NCBI RefSeq assembly: GCF_010179735.1
Contig: NZ_JAAEEH010000025.1
Location: 1 to 47,923 of the forward strand
Reading direction: 5' to 3'
DNA: 47,923 bases
Origin: Anaerotalea alkaliphila
Lineage (GTDB): Bacteria; Bacillota; Clostridia; Lachnospirales; Vallitaleaceae
Below the pieces are notes generated by a model, which had not been told where the DNA came from, did no database searches, and was given only the letters and a program-made list of their open reading frames with translations. The position numbers and the translations under genes are program-made. Below are positions 7,395 to 17,412 of this stretch, piece after piece. The stretch's first letter is position 1, and each line of letters opens with the position of its first letter.

Positions 7395-8306
7395 TTATTC
7401 ATCCATGCTGTTCTTGTCGTATCCGAAGTTCCGCAACAGGAAGTCGCTGTCACGCCAATTGTTCTTGATCTTCACCCATAGCTGCAAATATACCTTCGTG
7501 TCCAGGAGCCCCTCGATTTCCTGTCGTGCCTGGGTTCCGATCTTCTTGATCATGGCCCCCTGCTTGCCGATGATCATACCCTTGTGGGAGTCCTTTTCGC
7601 AGATGATGGTCGCATCGATGTCCATCACGCTCCCATCCTCCCGCTCCCGCATCTGGTCGATGACCACCGCCACCCCATGGGGAATCTCGTCCTCCATGAG
7701 GCGAAGCACCTTTTCACGGATCAGCTCCGCAACAATCTGCTTCTCCGGCTGGTCGGTGACCATGTCGTCGGGAAAGAATTTGGGACCCTCCGGAAGGTAC
7801 TTGCGGATGGCGTCCATGACCATGTCCGTGTTCTGCCCGGTGATGGCGCTGATGGCGATCACCTCCGCAAAATCCATCAGGTCCTTGAAGGCGGCAATCA
7901 CCGCCAGGATTTCGTCCCTTGGCAGGGTGTCCATCTTGTTGATCACCAGAACGACGGGGATCTTCACATTCTTCAGCTGCTCCACAAGGAACAGGTCCCC
8001 AGGCCCCACCTTCTTGTCCGGTTCCACAAGCCAGAGGATCATGTCCACTTCCCGGAAGGTCGTCTTGGCGGTGGTGTTCATGTACGCGCCAAGTTTGGAT
8101 TTCGGCTTGTGGATGCCGGGCGTATCCAGGAAGACAACCTGTTCCGTCTCGTTGGTCAGGATGGTCTGGATCCGGTTTCGGGTTGTCTGTGGTTTGTCCG
8201 AGGTGATGGCGATCTTTTGACCGATCATCCGGTTCATCAATGTGGATTTCCCCACATTGGGCCTGCCCACGATGGAAACAAACCCTGATTTGAATTCTTG
8301 GCTCAT
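7395..8306 (-). CDS. era: GTPase Era
   Basis: The 303-residue protein is full length for Era, the essential GTPase that binds 16S rRNA near its 3' end and assists 30S subunit maturation. G1 GRPNVGKS (14-21), G3 DTPG (61-64) and G4 NKMD (123-126) are intact. The C-terminal KH domain carries the GMIIGKQGAMIKKIG loop for RNA binding. Its start lies 9 bp downstream of the activase stop, so the two are co-transcribed. This is unusual company, as era normally sits with ybeY, cdd or recO. No anomaly in the protein itself. Confidence 0.97.
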   Translation of the reverse strand: MSQEFKSGFVSIVGRPNVGKSTLMNRMIGQKIAITSDKPQTTRNRIQTILTNETEQVVFLDTPGIHKPKSKLGAYMNTTAKTTFREVDMILWLVEPDKKVGPGDLFLVEQLKNVKIPVVLVINKMDTLPRDEILAVIAAFKDLMDFAEVIAISAITGQNTDMVMDAIRKYLPEGPKFFPDDMVTDQPEKQIVAELIREKVLRLMEDEIPHGVAVVIDQMREREDGSVMDIDATIICEKDSHKGMIIGKQGAMIKKIGTQARQEIEGLLDTKVYLQLWVKIKNNWRDSDFLLRNFGYDKNSMDE

Positions 8307-8315
8307 GCTTTTCTC

Positions 8316-11300
8316 CTATGCGTATCTTTCATCTTCTTCCCCGCCGGTCGTTTCCGTTGCGGGGAACTCAGCCACATTTGCGTACTTCTTCTTCAGATTG
8401 CTGTCGGCCACGGCCATCATCAGCTTCACCCTGTTGAGCTGGTTCACTTCGCTGGCACCCGGATCGTAATCGATGGCGGTGATGTTCGCCATGGGATATT
8501 TTTTCCGGATGGGCTTGATCATGGATTTTCCCACCACATGGTTGGGAAGGCAGGCGAAAGGCTGGACACAGACGATGTTCTCCACCCCATGCTTCACCAG
8601 TTCCACCATCTCCCCGGTCAGAAACCACCCTTCCCCCGTCTGGTTTCCCAGGCTGATCAGTTCGGAGGCGTGTTCCGCCTTCTCTTCGATTGTCGTGGGC
8701 GGATTGAAATGGGTGCTGGCTTTCAAGGCTTTCTTCGCCGGCCACCGGTAGGCTTCGATGACCCTGATGGCCAGCCGGTTCAGCTTCCAGCTCTTTTCGC
8801 TTCCGTTCAGTTTTTCGGCCTTGAACTTGCTGTTGTAGGCGGAGTAGAGGAAGAAGTCCACCAGGTCGGGGACGCACACCTCTGCCCCTTCCTCCTCCAG
8901 AACCTTCACCAGCTGGTTGTTTCCCGTGGGATGGTACTTCACCAGAATCTCTCCCACAATCCCCACTCTGGGCTTCACGATGTCCAGACGCTCCACCCGG
9001 TCGAACTCCCGCACAATCTTCTTCATGTTCCCCGCAAACTGGAGGAAGCTTCCGTTCTCCAGGTTCTTGAATGCAATCCCTTTCCATTTCTCATGCAATC
9101 CGTTCACAGTGCCTGGCACCTTTTCGTAGGGCCTGGTGGCCTGGACCACGCGCATGAGCAGGTCCCCGTACAGGGTGGCCATAAGGGCCACATGGACAAG
9201 ACGAGGGGTGATCCTGAAGCCGGAATGCTTCTCCAATCCCAGGGCGTTGACGGAGATGACGGGGATGTTTTGGATGCCTGCATCCTTCATCGCCTTTCGG
9301 ATGAATCCGATGTAATTGGACGCCCTGCAGCCGCCCCCTGTCTGGGAGATGAACACCGAGGTGTTCTTCAGGTCGTATTTGCCCGACTTCAAGGCTTCCA
9401 TGATTTGTCCCGTCACCAGGATGGAGGGGTAGCATGCGTCGTTGTTCACATATTTCAGGCCCTCGTCCACCGCCTTGTGGTCCACCTGGGGCAGCACCAC
9501 CACATTGTATCCAAGGGCATTCAATCCATGCTCGTAGAAATCGAAATGGATGGGGGACATCTGGGGAGCCAGGATGGTGTGGGTCTTGCGGTTCTCCTTG
9601 GTGAAGACGGCCCGTGGATAGGAATGGTCCTTCTTCCGCAGCTCCATGCCGCTGTTTTCCTTCTCCTCCAAAGCGGCCTTCAAGGAACGCATGCGGATCC
9701 GGATGGCCCCCAGGTTGCTGCCCTCGTCGATCTTGAGCAGCGTGTAGATCTTGCCGTGGCTCTCCAGGATCTCCTTTACCTGGTCCGAAGTCACCGCGTC
9801 CACACCACAGCCGAAGGAGGTGAGCTGCACCAGCTCCAGGTCCCGGGTGTTCCCCACGTATTCCGCCGCAGCGTAAAGCCTGGAATGGTAGGCCCATTGG
9901 TCCAGGACCCGGAGGGGTCTTGCCACCGGCATCAGGTGGGAAACGGAATCCTCCGTGAGGACAGCCATGCCCAAGCCGGTGATGATGTTGGTCAATCCAT
10001 GATGGATTTCAGGGTCAACATGGTAGGGGCGGCCCGCAAGCACGATGCCCCGGATGCCCTTCCTGCGGATATGCTCCACGGTTTCCTCCCCTTTTCTCCG
10101 GATTTCCTCCCGGACCGCCAACTTTTCCTCCCAAGCCCTTTCCACGGCCCGTTCCACTTCTTCCAGCCCGATCCCAAGGTCCGCGAACTCCTCCCCCAGC
10201 CGTCTGGCCAGGAGCCCCTTGTCATCCATGGGCAGGAACGGGTTCATGAACTCCACCTGCTCGGAAAGCAGGGCGTCCGTATTGTGCTTGATAGTCTCCG
10301 GATAGCTGGTCACGATGGGACAGTTGTAATGGTTGTCCGCACCCTCATACTCCTTTTCCTCATAAGGCACGCAGGGATAGAAAATCCTCCTTACGCCCCT
10401 TCCAATCAGATGCATGATGTGGCCGTGGACCAGTTTGGCCGGATAGCAGGCCGATTCCGAAGGGATGGTTTCGATTCCTTCCTCATACACCTTCTTGCTG
10501 GAATGGGGGGACAGCACCACCCGGAAGCCCATCTCCGTAAAAAAGGTGTGCCAGAAGGGGTAGCTCTCGAACATGTTCAGCACCCGGGGAATTCCCACTT
10601 CTCCCCTGAACGCCTTTTCCTTCTCCAGTGGCTTGTAGGCGAACACCCGCTTGTACTTGTAGGTGTAGAGGTCCGGAATGCTCTCCGCCGGCCTTTCCAT
10701 GCCCGCCCCCCGCTCGCAGCGGTTGCCCGAAACAAAGCTAGTCCCTCCGGAAAAACGGGTGATCGTCAGCTGGCAGTTATTCCCGCACAAGGTGCAGCGG
10801 CCCATCTCCACCTGGGCCTTGAAAGCCTCCAGCGCCTCCGCGGAAAGCATTCCGGTCTTAGCCCCCTGCAGGGACCGCTCCCTGGCGATGAGCGCGGCTC
10901 CAAAAGCCCCCATGATGCCGGCAATGTCCGGCCGGACCACTTCCCTTTGGGCCACCTGTTCGAACGCCCGAAGGACGGCGTCGTTGTAGAAGGTGCCCCC
11001 CTGGACGATGATCTTCTCCCCCATTTCCTGGGGGTCCCTGATCTTGATGACCTTCTGGAGGGCGTTCTTGATGACCGAATAGGACAGCCCTGCGGAGATT
11101 TCCCCCACGCCCGCCCCTTCCTTCTGGGCCTGTTTGACCCTGGAATTCATGAAGACGGTGCATCTGGAACCCAAATCCACAGGCGCCTCCGCCTCCAGAG
11201 CTGTCTGGGCGAAGGTTTCGATGTCCATGTTCAGGGAATGGGCGAAGGTCTCCAGGAAGGAGCCGCAGCCGGAAGAGCAAGCCTCGTTCAGGAGAATTTC

Positions 11301-12614
11301 GTCGATGACCCCATCCCGCAGCCGAAGGCATTTCATATCCTGTCCGCCGATGTCCAGAATGAACTCCACCCCAGGCAAGAAATGCTCGGCGGCCTTGTAG
11401 TGGGCGATGGTTTCGATCTCCCCGTGGTCGATGCCCACGGCCGCCTTGATCAAGGACTCCCCGTACCCGGTGATGGTGGAACCTGCAATCCAAGCGTTCT
11501 CGGGAATCAGGCTGTAGATTTCCTTCAGGATGCTTACGGTCAGTTCCAGCGGCTTGCCCTGGTTGCTTCCGTAATAGGAATAAAGGAGTTCCCCCTCCCC
11601 GTTCACCAGGGCGAACTTGGAGGTCGTGGAGCCTGCGTCGATCCCCAGGTAGACGGGACCCTCCTGGCTTGCGAGGTCCCCCCTTTTCGCCCGGCTTGCC
11701 CCGTGGCGCGCCCGGAAGGCCTCCAGCTCCTCCGGACTTTCGAAAAGGCTGTCCAGCCGGTTCACCTCGGAGCACACCTTCTTCTCCATGCTGTTCACCC
11801 GGGCCGCCAGTTCCTGCAGGTCCATGCCCCCTTCCCCTGCGGACTCGATGGCCGCTCCCATAGCCACGAAGAGCTGGGAATGTTCCGGAAAAACCACCTG
11901 GTCCTTGGAAAGCTGCAGCGTCTCGATGAACCTTTGGCGCAACTCGGACAGGAAGTACAGGGGGCCTCCCAAGAAGGCCACGTTCCCGCGGATGGGTTTT
12001 CCACAGGCCAGTCCGCTGATGGTCTGGTTGACCACCGCCTGGAAGATGCTGGCCGCCAGGTCTTCCTTGGCGGCACCCTCGTTCAGCAAGGGCTGCACAT
12101 CCGTTTTTGCGAACACGCCGCAACGGGCGGCGATGGGATGGATGGTCTTGTGCAGTCTGGCCATTTCGTTCAGTCCGGACGCATCCGTCTGCAGCAGTGC
12201 GGCCATCTGGTCGATGAAGGCGCCGGTACCTCCGGCGCATGTCCCGTTCATCCTCTGGTCGATGGAAGGCCCCTCGAAGTAGGTGATTTTTGCGTCTTCC
12301 CCACCCAGTTCAATCGCCACGTCCGTCCTGGGAATCTTCCTCTCCACGGTCTTGGCGCAAGCCACTACCTCTTGGATGAACGGAATCTCCAGCCAGCGGG
12401 AAATTCCCAGTCCGCCTGAGCCTGTGGCCATGACGGTCACGGGGATGTCCCCGAACTGCTGGTATGCCTTGTTGATCAATTGGGATACTGTCTGGCGGAT
12501 GTCCGCGTAGTGCCTTTGGTACTTGCTGTACAGCAAGTTCCCTTCTTCATTGGTCACAACGATCTTGACCGTTGTGGAGCCCACGTCCAAACCGATGCGT
12601 TTGATATTCTTCAT
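8316..12614 (-). CDS. Giant acyl-CoA dehydratase activase-related protein (two ASKHA domains plus dehydratase-like region)
   Basis: This 1432-residue fusion has two BadF/BcrA/HgdC-type ASKHA ATPase modules in tandem. The first opens with [10 protein letters not shown] and has [11 protein letters not shown]; the second has [10 protein letters not shown] and [14 protein letters not shown]. Each has a Cys placed like the residue that ligates the bridging [4Fe-4S] cluster in activases. A CxxCxxxC motif (CTLCGNNC) and a long C-terminal region related to DUF2229 and the 2-hydroxyacyl-CoA dehydratase subunits follow. The family is widespread in anaerobes. By analogy it should use ATP to drive low-potential electron transfer, but no dehydratase gene is nearby and the partner is unknown. 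The ATG at 12614 has GGAGGAG about 13 nt upstream. It is transcribed with era. Confidence 0.9.
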   Translation of the reverse strand: MKNIKRIGLDVGSTTVKIVVTNEEGNLLYSKYQRHYADIRQTVSQLINKAYQQFGDIPVTVMATGSGGLGISRWLEIPFIQEVVACAKTVERKIPRTDVAIELGGEDAKITYFEGPSIDQRMNGTCAGGTGAFIDQMAALLQTDASGLNEMARLHKTIHPIAARCGVFAKTDVQPLLNEGAAKEDLAASIFQAVVNQTISGLACGKPIRGNVAFLGGPLYFLSELRQRFIETLQLSKDQVVFPEHSQLFVAMGAAIESAGEGGMDLQELAARVNSMEKKVCSEVNRLDSLFESPEELEAFRARHGASRAKRGDLASQEGPVYLGIDAGSTTSKFALVNGEGELLYSYYGSNQGKPLELTVSILKEIYSLIPENAWIAGSTITGYGESLIKAAVGIDHGEIETIAHYKAAEHFLPGVEFILDIGGQDMKCLRLRDGVIDEILLNEACSSGCGSFLETFAHSLNMDIETFAQTALEAEAPVDLGSRCTVFMNSRVKQAQKEGAGVGEISAGLSYSVIKNALQKVIKIRDPQEMGEKIIVQGGTFYNDAVLRAFEQVAQREVVRPDIAGIMGAFGAALIARERSLQGAKTGMLSAEALEAFKAQVEMGRCTLCGNNCQLTITRFSGGTSFVSGNRCERGAGMERPAESIPDLYTYKYKRVFAYKPLEKEKAFRGEVGIPRVLNMFESYPFWHTFFTEMGFRVVLSPHSSKKVYEEGIETIPSESACYPAKLVHGHIMHLIGRGVRRIFYPCVPYEEKEYEGADNHYNCPIVTSYPETIKHNTDALLSEQVEFMNPFLPMDDKGLLARRLGEEFADLGIGLEEVERAVERAWEEKLAVREEIRRKGEETVEHIRRKGIRGIVLAGRPYHVDPEIHHGLTNIITGLGMAVLTEDSVSHLMPVARPLRVLDQWAYHSRLYAAAEYVGNTRDLELVQLTSFGCGVDAVTSDQVKEILESHGKIYTLLKIDEGSNLGAIRIRMRSLKAALEEKENSGMELRKKDHSYPRAVFTKENRKTHTILAPQMSPIHFDFYEHGLNALGYNVVVLPQVDHKAVDEGLKYVNNDACYPSILVTGQIMEALKSGKYDLKNTSVFISQTGGGCRASNYIGFIRKAMKDAGIQNIPVISVNALGLEKHSGFRITPRLVHVALMATLYGDLLMRVVQATRPYEKVPGTVNGLHEKWKGIAFKNLENGSFLQFAGNMKKIVREFDRVERLDIVKPRVGIVGEILVKYHPTGNNQLVKVLEEEGAEVCVPDLVDFFLYSAYNSKFKAEKLNGSEKSWKLNRLAIRVIEAYRWPAKKALKASTHFNPPTTIEEKAEHASELISLGNQTGEGWFLTGEMVELVKHGVENIVCVQPFACLPNHVVGKSMIKPIRKKYPMANITAIDYDPGASEVNQLNRVKLMMAVADSNLKKKYANVAEFPATETTGGEEDERYA

Positions 12615-12649
12615 AGGTTTTAAGTTGCTCCTCCATCTTCTATGTGGGT

Positions 12650-12681
12650 GCAGCCGGCCCCAAAAGGCCGGCTGGCTGCAA
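12650..12681 (-). other. GC-rich hairpin in the activase leader
   Basis: AGCCGGCC (about 12652-12659) pairs with GGCCGGCT (about 12666-12673) across a 6-nt CA-rich loop. On the mRNA side it lies between the likely promoter and the ribosome binding site, without a following U tract. It may be an mRNA-stabilising or attenuating structure. Confidence 0.4.
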
Positions 12682-12705
12682 ATGCGTAAAGACATTGTAC
12701 ATTTA

Positions 12706-12735
12706 ATCATACCACCAGGAACCCTTTTCTGGCAA
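12706..12735 (-). promoter_or_regulatory. Likely promoter of the activase-era unit
   Basis: TTGCCA (complement of 12730-12735) and TATGAT (complement of 12706-12711) are 18 bp apart, and the -10 is extended by TGG. It lies just downstream of the HD-domain gene and gives a leader of about 85 nt. Confidence 0.5.
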
Positions 12736-12744
12736 GCACGATTT

Positions 12745-13362
12745 CTACGCGTCCCGGAGGAACCCTTTCTCCACGGCATCCTCCAAGAGATCCTCCATGA
12801 GTGCCCAAAGCCCTTCGGACCCTTCCCTGGTGTGGAGGTTTTTCCCCAGCACCTGGCTCTTGGACACTCCATGCTCCTTCCAGGCGACCCCGTCCGTGAT
12901 GTAATTCAGGAGCATGGGCTGGATCCGGTCCAACGCCGCCGCGAACTTCGCCTCCGGCGTTTCCTTGGCCTCGAAGGTCTCCCAGAGCGTCCTGAATTCC
13001 TTCTCCTGGTCTTCCGGGAGCAGCCCGAAAATCCTATCCGCCGCCGCCTTCTCCCGGAGGTGCTTGTCCTCATTGGCCTGATCGTCGTAGATGTAGGTGT
13101 CCCCCGCATCGATTTCCACCAGGTCATGGACCAGAAGCATCCTGAGCACCTCCAGGACGTCCACCTTCCCATTGGCGTATTCGGCCAGGAGAAGGGCCAT
13201 CAGGGCTAGGTGCCAGCTGTGCTCCGCATCGTTTTCATGCCGTGATCCGTCCGTAAGATAGGACTGCCGGAAGATGCCCTTCACCTTGTCCACCTCGACG
13301 ATGAATTCCATCTGTTTCCGGAGCCGTTCCCTCTTCTCCAGAAGGCCATTCAAATCCTGCAT
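12745..13362 (-). CDS. HD-domain phosphohydrolase (YfbR-like 5'-nucleotidase family)
   Basis: The 205-residue protein has an HD domain with metal ligands in [11 protein letters not shown] and [13 protein letters not shown], plus a downstream Asp in ALDRIQP. This is the arrangement of HD_3 proteins such as YfbR, which remove phosphate from deoxynucleoside 5'-monophosphates. The substrate here is inferred only. The start at 13362 follows GGGAGGAG at 6 nt; an upstream in-frame start would add 15 residues and is poorer. It is 95 bp behind trpB on the same strand, with an inverted repeat in between, so co-transcription is possible but not certain. Confidence 0.85.
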   Translation of the reverse strand: MQDLNGLLEKRERLRKQMEFIVEVDKVKGIFRQSYLTDGSRHENDAEHSWHLALMALLLAEYANGKVDVLEVLRMLLVHDLVEIDAGDTYIYDDQANEDKHLREKAAADRIFGLLPEDQEKEFRTLWETFEAKETPEAKFAAALDRIQPMLLNYITDGVAWKEHGVSKSQVLGKNLHTREGSEGLWALMEDLLEDAVEKGFLRDA

Positions 13363-13391
13363 TGCCTCTCCTCCCTTTCCCCTTCCGTGAA

Positions 13392-13438
13392 AGGAGGATG
13401 GCCGCATCCCGTATTACGGATCCTGCAGCCATCCTCCT
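13392..13438. repeat. Inverted repeat between trpB and the HD gene
   Basis: AGGAGGATGGC (13392-13402) pairs with GCCATCCTCCT (13428-13438) across a structured 25-nt loop. There is no T run on either side, so it is not a classical terminator. It could be an mRNA processing or stabilising hairpin. Confidence 0.45.
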
Positions 13439-13457
13439 AACCTCTTTCATGACTTGC

Positions 13458-14651
13458 CTATTTCTGCTTGATCGGCATTCCGCTTTCTTCCAGGTACCGC
13501 TCCATGGCCTCCACGTCCTTGTCTCCCCTTCCGGAAAGGTTGATGACCACGATGGCCTCCTTATCCAGGGTGGGGACCAGCTTCAGGGCATAGGCAACGG
13601 CATGGGAGCTTTCAATGGCCGGGATGATCCCCTCCACCTGGGACAGGAGGAGGAAAGCCTTGACCGCCTCCTCGTCCGTCGCGCTCTCATAGGTGGCCCT
13701 GCCCGAATCCTTCAGATGCACGTGCTGGGGACCTACACCGGGATAATCCAATCCTGCGGATATGGAGTAGACCGGCATGATGGAGCCGTCCTCCCCCTGA
13801 AGCAGCCGGGTCCGCATCCCATGGATGATTCCCGTTTTGCCCAGGGTCATGGTGGCGGCATGGTCCTTGGTGTCCAGGCCCCGGCCGGCGGCCTCCACGC
13901 CCACCAGCTTCACCTGGGGGTCGTCCAGGAAGGCGTTGAACAGACCGATGGCGTTGCTGCCTCCACCCACGCATGCCAGGCAGTAGTCCGGCAACCTTCC
14001 CTCCTTCTCCAGGATCTGGCTTCTGGCCTCCTCGCCGATGATCTTTTGGAACTCCCGCACCATCACGGGATAGGGGTGGGGTCCTACAACAGAACCCAGC
14101 AGGTAGAAGGTGTCTTCAATCCTCGCAACCCATTCCTCGATCGCTTCATCCACCGCGTCGCTCAAGGTCTGTGTGCCGCGGGTGACCGGTGTGACCTTCG
14201 CACCCAAAAGCTCCATCCTGAACACGTTCAGCCTCTGGCGTTCCGTGTCTTCCTTGCCCATGAAAATCTCGCATTCCATGTTGAACATGGCGGCGGCTGT
14301 TGCGGTGGCCACTCCATGCTGTCCTGCGCCCGTTTCAGCGATGATCTTTTTCTTGCCCATCCGTTTGGCCAAAAGGATCTGGCCGATGGTGTTGTTGATC
14401 TTGTGCGCACCCGTATGGTTCAGGTCTTCCCTCTTCAGATAGACCTTGGCGCCTCCCAGCCGTTCCGTAAGGTTGGCCGCGAAGTAGAGGGGATTGGGCC
14501 GGCCGACGAATTCGCGCATGTAGTACCTGTACTCCTCGTGGAATCCGGGATCCACCATGGCTTCCTTGAAAGCCTGCTCCACTTCATTCAGCGCCTGCAC
14601 AACCACTTCCGGCACATACTGCCCGCCATATTCTCCAAATTGATGCTCCAT
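13458..14651 (-). CDS. trpB: Tryptophan synthase beta chain, without a nearby trpA
   Basis: The 397-residue PLP enzyme condenses indole and serine to tryptophan. The PLP lysine is Lys84 in HTGAHKINN, the phosphate-binding loop is GGGSNA, and the catalytic-Glu region GAGQHG is intact. The length and the start [15 protein letters not shown] are those of the TrpB1 class that normally works with TrpA. No other trp gene is in the window, so it may salvage free indole, or its partner may be elsewhere. The ATG follows AGGAGGA by 8 nt. It lies 36 bp behind a receiver-like gene and is probably co-transcribed with it. Confidence 0.95.
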   Translation of the reverse strand: MEHQFGEYGGQYVPEVVVQALNEVEQAFKEAMVDPGFHEEYRYYMREFVGRPNPLYFAANLTERLGGAKVYLKREDLNHTGAHKINNTIGQILLAKRMGKKKIIAETGAGQHGVATATAAAMFNMECEIFMGKEDTERQRLNVFRMELLGAKVTPVTRGTQTLSDAVDEAIEEWVARIEDTFYLLGSVVGPHPYPVMVREFQKIIGEEARSQILEKEGRLPDYCLACVGGGSNAIGLFNAFLDDPQVKLVGVEAAGRGLDTKDHAATMTLGKTGIIHGMRTRLLQGEDGSIMPVYSISAGLDYPGVGPQHVHLKDSGRATYESATDEEAVKAFLLLSQVEGIIPAIESSHAVAYALKLVPTLDKEAIVVINLSGRGDKDVEAMERYLEESGMPIKQK

Positions 14652-14687
14652 CTGCTCGTCCTCCTGCAATTTATTAATGCAATTCAT

Positions 14688-15050
14688 TTAATGCAATTCA
14701 CCAAGTGCATGCAGCGTGTCTCTTAATGCAGCCATGGATACCGGAATCCGCAACACGGCGTCGATGTCTCCGCCGGAAATCTTTTCCAGACGGATGGCGC
14801 TGGTGGTGGTGGTGGAAAGCACACATTTCACTGTGGGCAACCCCGCCTTGACCAGGTGGATGAAGTTGTCTCCCCGATACCCTTCCATGAAATCCTCCAC
14901 GATCAGCAGGTCGGGGGAGAAGCTTTCCAGATAGGATAGGGCTTCATTCTCATCGACGGTTTTCACCGTATAGTCCAACCGTTGCAGCATCTCTTCTAGA
15001 AAGAGGCCTTCATATCTAGAGTCGTTCACCACTAGAACCCTCTTTTCCAA
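14688..15050 (-). CDS. Stand-alone degenerate receiver (CheY-like) domain protein
   Basis: The protein of about 120 residues consists only of a response-regulator receiver fold. Numbered from the upstream ATG at 15059, the expected phospho-acceptor Asp56 is present in LLIVEDFMEG, but the acidic pair is reduced to Asn-Asp (NDS, 12-13) and the conserved Lys of the KP motif is Arg104 (LRIP). Phosphorylation chemistry may be weak or lost. AAGGAG directly abuts the ATG at 15059, which is too close. The in-frame TTG at 15050 is 9 nt away and is my preferred start. No histidine kinase is near. Being 36 bp upstream of trpB, it may modulate that enzyme or simply share its promoter. Confidence 0.7.
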   Translation of the reverse strand: MEKRVLVVNDSRYEGLFLEEMLQRLDYTVKTVDENEALSYLESFSPDLLIVEDFMEGYRGDNFIHLVKAGLPTVKCVLSTTTTSAIRLEKISGGDIDAVLRIPVSMAALRDTLHALGELH

Positions 15051-15105
15051 GGCTCTCATCTCCTTGCATTGAAAAATAGGCTACATACATAACTCTCCAA
15101 TTATA

Positions 15106-16542
15106 TTATACCACATTTTCCGCGGAATGTCGCCGGAAAACTTCTCCCAAAAGTCGGATTCCCGCCTCCATCCTCTCCTCGGGTATCCCCCTGAATCCCA
15201 GCACCATGACCTGGGTGTCCCCCCCCGGCCGGAGGCTGTAGTCCCCCAAGGTTCCAAAGGCCAACCCCTTCTGGCGGCAGGTTTCCCTCAAACGCTCCAG
15301 GTCGATTCCAGCGGATGTTTGCAGGAGCAGGTTCAGTCCGCCGTCGCTTTCCAGGATCTCCACTTCCCCCTCCAGATGGGTCTCCAACAGACGAATCAGC
15401 CGCTCCTGCTTCTTCGAAAAGAATTTCCTTACCCGGCGCACCAGCCGCTCGTAATCACCGCTTGCCATGAAGGAAGCCAGCGTCAGCTGCTCCAAGGTGG
15501 AGGCGGTCTGGGCCTTCTTCCCATTGCACTCCCGGAAGTCTTCCATCAGCCCAGGCGGCAGCAGGATGAAGCTGAGTCTGAAAGCAGGTGCCAGGACGGT
15601 GGAGAAGGACCCCAGGTAGATGACCCGCTCCTGGGTGTCCAATCCCTTCAAAGCAGGGATGGGCCGGCCCGTGTAGCGCAGTTCGGTGTTGTAGTCGTCC
15701 TCAATCAGATAGCCGTCCACATCTTCCGCCCAGCGGAGCAGGCGCCGCCGGAGGGAGACCGGCATGACCCTGCCGGTGGGGAACTGATGGGAGGGGCTGA
15801 TGTAGCATAGGCGGCTGCGGGTCCCCACCAGGAGGTCCACGTCCAGACCACCTTCCCCCATGGGGATGGGAATCAACTCGAACCCTGCGGTTTCAAAAGA
15901 CAACTTCGCACGGTTGAATCCAGGGTCCTCAATGGCCAGGCTCCCAAAACCTTTTTTCCCGAACAGGTAAGCCAGGTTCTGGAGCAGCGGCTCCACCCCC
16001 GCTCCCACCACCATCAGATTCTGGTCCGCGTCGATTCCCCTGGTCCTTTTGAGGTATTGGGCGACTTCCCTCTTCAGGGACTCCTCTCCCAACGGGTCCC
16101 CATACCGGAGCAAGGCCCGGGACTGGTAATTCAGGACCAGATTCATATGTTTCTTCCAATGGTCGAAATTGAACCCTTCCTCCTCCAGATGCTCGGTCTG
16201 GAAGTCGTACAGGACAGCGGGCATGTTGCCGGTGGGGGGCGGGACCGTTGCCGCTTTTGCGGCAACATTGCCCTGACCGGCAAAATCCAGCTCCATGGGA
16301 CTGGCGAAGTAGCCCTTTTGGGGCATGCTGTAGATGTACCCTTCCATCAAGAGCTGGTTGTAGGCGTTTTCCACTGTGGTCTTGCTGACACCCAAGGCCC
16401 GGACCGTTTCCCGGATGGAGGGCAGGCGCGTGTGTTCCGCCCGTTTTCCGGAAAGGATTTCCTGCCGGATGGTTTCGTACAGCAGCAGGTACTTGGGTCC
16501 CCCACTGGGGATTGCTGCATCCAGAAGCGGCTCCATATCCAT
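15106..16542 (-). CDS. MocR/PdxR-type GntR-aminotransferase regulator lacking the PLP lysine
   Basis: The 478-residue protein fuses an N-terminal GntR winged helix (about residues 15-80, with LPSIRETVRALGVSKTT) to a class I aminotransferase-like domain. MocR proteins usually sense pyridoxal phosphate through a Schiff-base Lys in a GSFSK motif. Here the motif is GSFST, with Thr315 (codon 15598-15600) instead of Lys, although other cofactor-pocket residues such as EDDY (281-284) and PSHQFPTG remain. It therefore cannot form the normal internal aldimine. It is divergent from an ECF S component with direct repeats between them, the typical set-up for control of vitamin B6 or other uptake. Two ATG starts 6 bp apart are possible (16542 or 16536). 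Confidence 0.9.
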   Translation of the reverse strand: MDMEPLLDAAIPSGGPKYLLLYETIRQEILSGKRAEHTRLPSIRETVRALGVSKTTVENAYNQLLMEGYIYSMPQKGYFASPMELDFAGQGNVAAKAATVPPPTGNMPAVLYDFQTEHLEEEGFNFDHWKKHMNLVLNYQSRALLRYGDPLGEESLKREVAQYLKRTRGIDADQNLMVVGAGVEPLLQNLAYLFGKKGFGSLAIEDPGFNRAKLSFETAGFELIPIPMGEGGLDVDLLVGTRSRLCYISPSHQFPTGRVMPVSLRRRLLRWAEDVDGYLIEDDYNTELRYTGRPIPALKGLDTQERVIYLGSFSTVLAPAFRLSFILLPPGLMEDFRECNGKKAQTASTLEQLTLASFMASGDYERLVRRVRKFFSKKQERLIRLLETHLEGEVEILESDGGLNLLLQTSAGIDLERLRETCRQKGLAFGTLGDYSLRPGGDTQVMVLGFRGIPEERMEAGIRLLGEVFRRHSAENVV

Positions 16543-16569
16543 ACTGTCCCTTTCATTTTTATTGAAACT

Positions 16570-16592
16570 GTCACTTTAGAAAGCGTCACTTT
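16570..16592. promoter_or_regulatory. Direct repeat, likely MocR operator
   Basis: GTCACTTT occurs at 16570-16577 and again at 16585-16592, a 15-bp period, in the 93-bp gap between the divergent mocR-like and ECF genes. MocR/PdxR regulators bind direct repeats in such positions. A third degenerate copy may lie nearer the regulator start. Confidence 0.6.
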
Positions 16593-16635
16593 TCCCTTAT
16601 AGTAGGTTATGAATAAAACCGCATAAGGAGGACAC

Positions 16636-17412
16636 ATGAAAAACAAGACGATCAATGTAAAAACCATGACCTATACTTCCATCATGATGGCACTGGTCTT
16701 TGTGGGCACCTATGTCGTGAAAATCCCCATTCCCATGACCAATGGATACATCCATCCCGGGGACTCCATGGTGTTCCTGTCCGGCCTCATCCTCGGACCC
16801 GTGTATGGCGCGGCTGCCGCCGGCATCGGGTCCGCTTTGGCCGACCTGGTGGGGGGATATCCCCATTGGATCCTTCCCACTCTGGTGATCAAGGCCCTGA
16901 TGGCCGCAATCGTAGGCTATGTGGTCCACAGGACATCCCAAACCAAGGCCTTCCTTTTCCTTACCGCGGCCGCCTCTTCCATTTGGATCCTGTTCATCGG
17001 CTTGGGACGGGTCATCCTCGGAAGCGAAATCCTTCGCCATTCGGACCCCTCCCAGCTTCTGGGGGATTTCGAGGAGTTCGGGACCGCCCAGGAACTTGTG
17101 GACCAGGCGAGCCGTGTGAACAGCCAGTTGCTGCTGATTGTGGTGGCCATCCCCCTTCTTCTGGTGGCAATCAGCCTCCTGATCCAAAAGATGTCCAAGG
17201 TGAAGCTCAGCTTCATACATACCTATGCCTTCTCCGTTGCCGGAATGGTCATGGTCTTCCTGTACTATCTGGCTTACTGGATCATGTACGGCAACTATCT
17301 GGTTCCCATTTTCAGCATACCGCCCAACATCCTGCAATTCATCGGCGGACTCGTGATCGCCCTGCTGTTGCTGCCTGTATCCGAAAAAATACGCAAATCC
17401 CTGACCTTTTAG
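16636..17412 (+). CDS. ECF transporter S component
   Basis: The 258-residue membrane protein has about six helices. Its N-terminal part MTYTSIMMALVFVGTYVV and the segment HPGDSMVFLSGLILGP followed by ADLVGGYPHW are typical of the vitamin-binding S subunits of energy-coupling factor transporters. Such S components use a shared EcfA-EcfA'-EcfT module, which is not in this window. The substrate is not readable from sequence; the divergent MocR gene suggests a B6 vitamer (PdxU-like), as an inference. AAGGAGG lies 6 nt before the ATG. The stop codon overlaps that of the convergent small membrane gene. Confidence 0.85.
   Translation: MKNKTINVKTMTYTSIMMALVFVGTYVVKIPIPMTNGYIHPGDSMVFLSGLILGPVYGAAAAGIGSALADLVGGYPHWILPTLVIKALMAAIVGYVVHRTSQTKAFLFLTAAASSIWILFIGLGRVILGSEILRHSDPSQLLGDFEEFGTAQELVDQASRVNSQLLLIVVAIPLLLVAISLLIQKMSKVKLSFIHTYAFSVAGMVMVFLYYLAYWIMYGNYLVPIFSIPPNILQFIGGLVIALLLLPVSEKIRKSLTF

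Noticed and set aside
8298-12419. A very long open frame (1373 codons) on the plus strand opposite the activase
   Set aside because: It mirrors a strongly supported gene, has no ribosome binding site and encodes a low-complexity His/Gln/Leu/Gly-rich sequence typical of antisense frames in GC-rich coding DNA.
13392-13438. Hairpin between trpB and the HD gene as a terminator
   Set aside because: No T run follows on either strand, so it was listed only as an inverted repeat.
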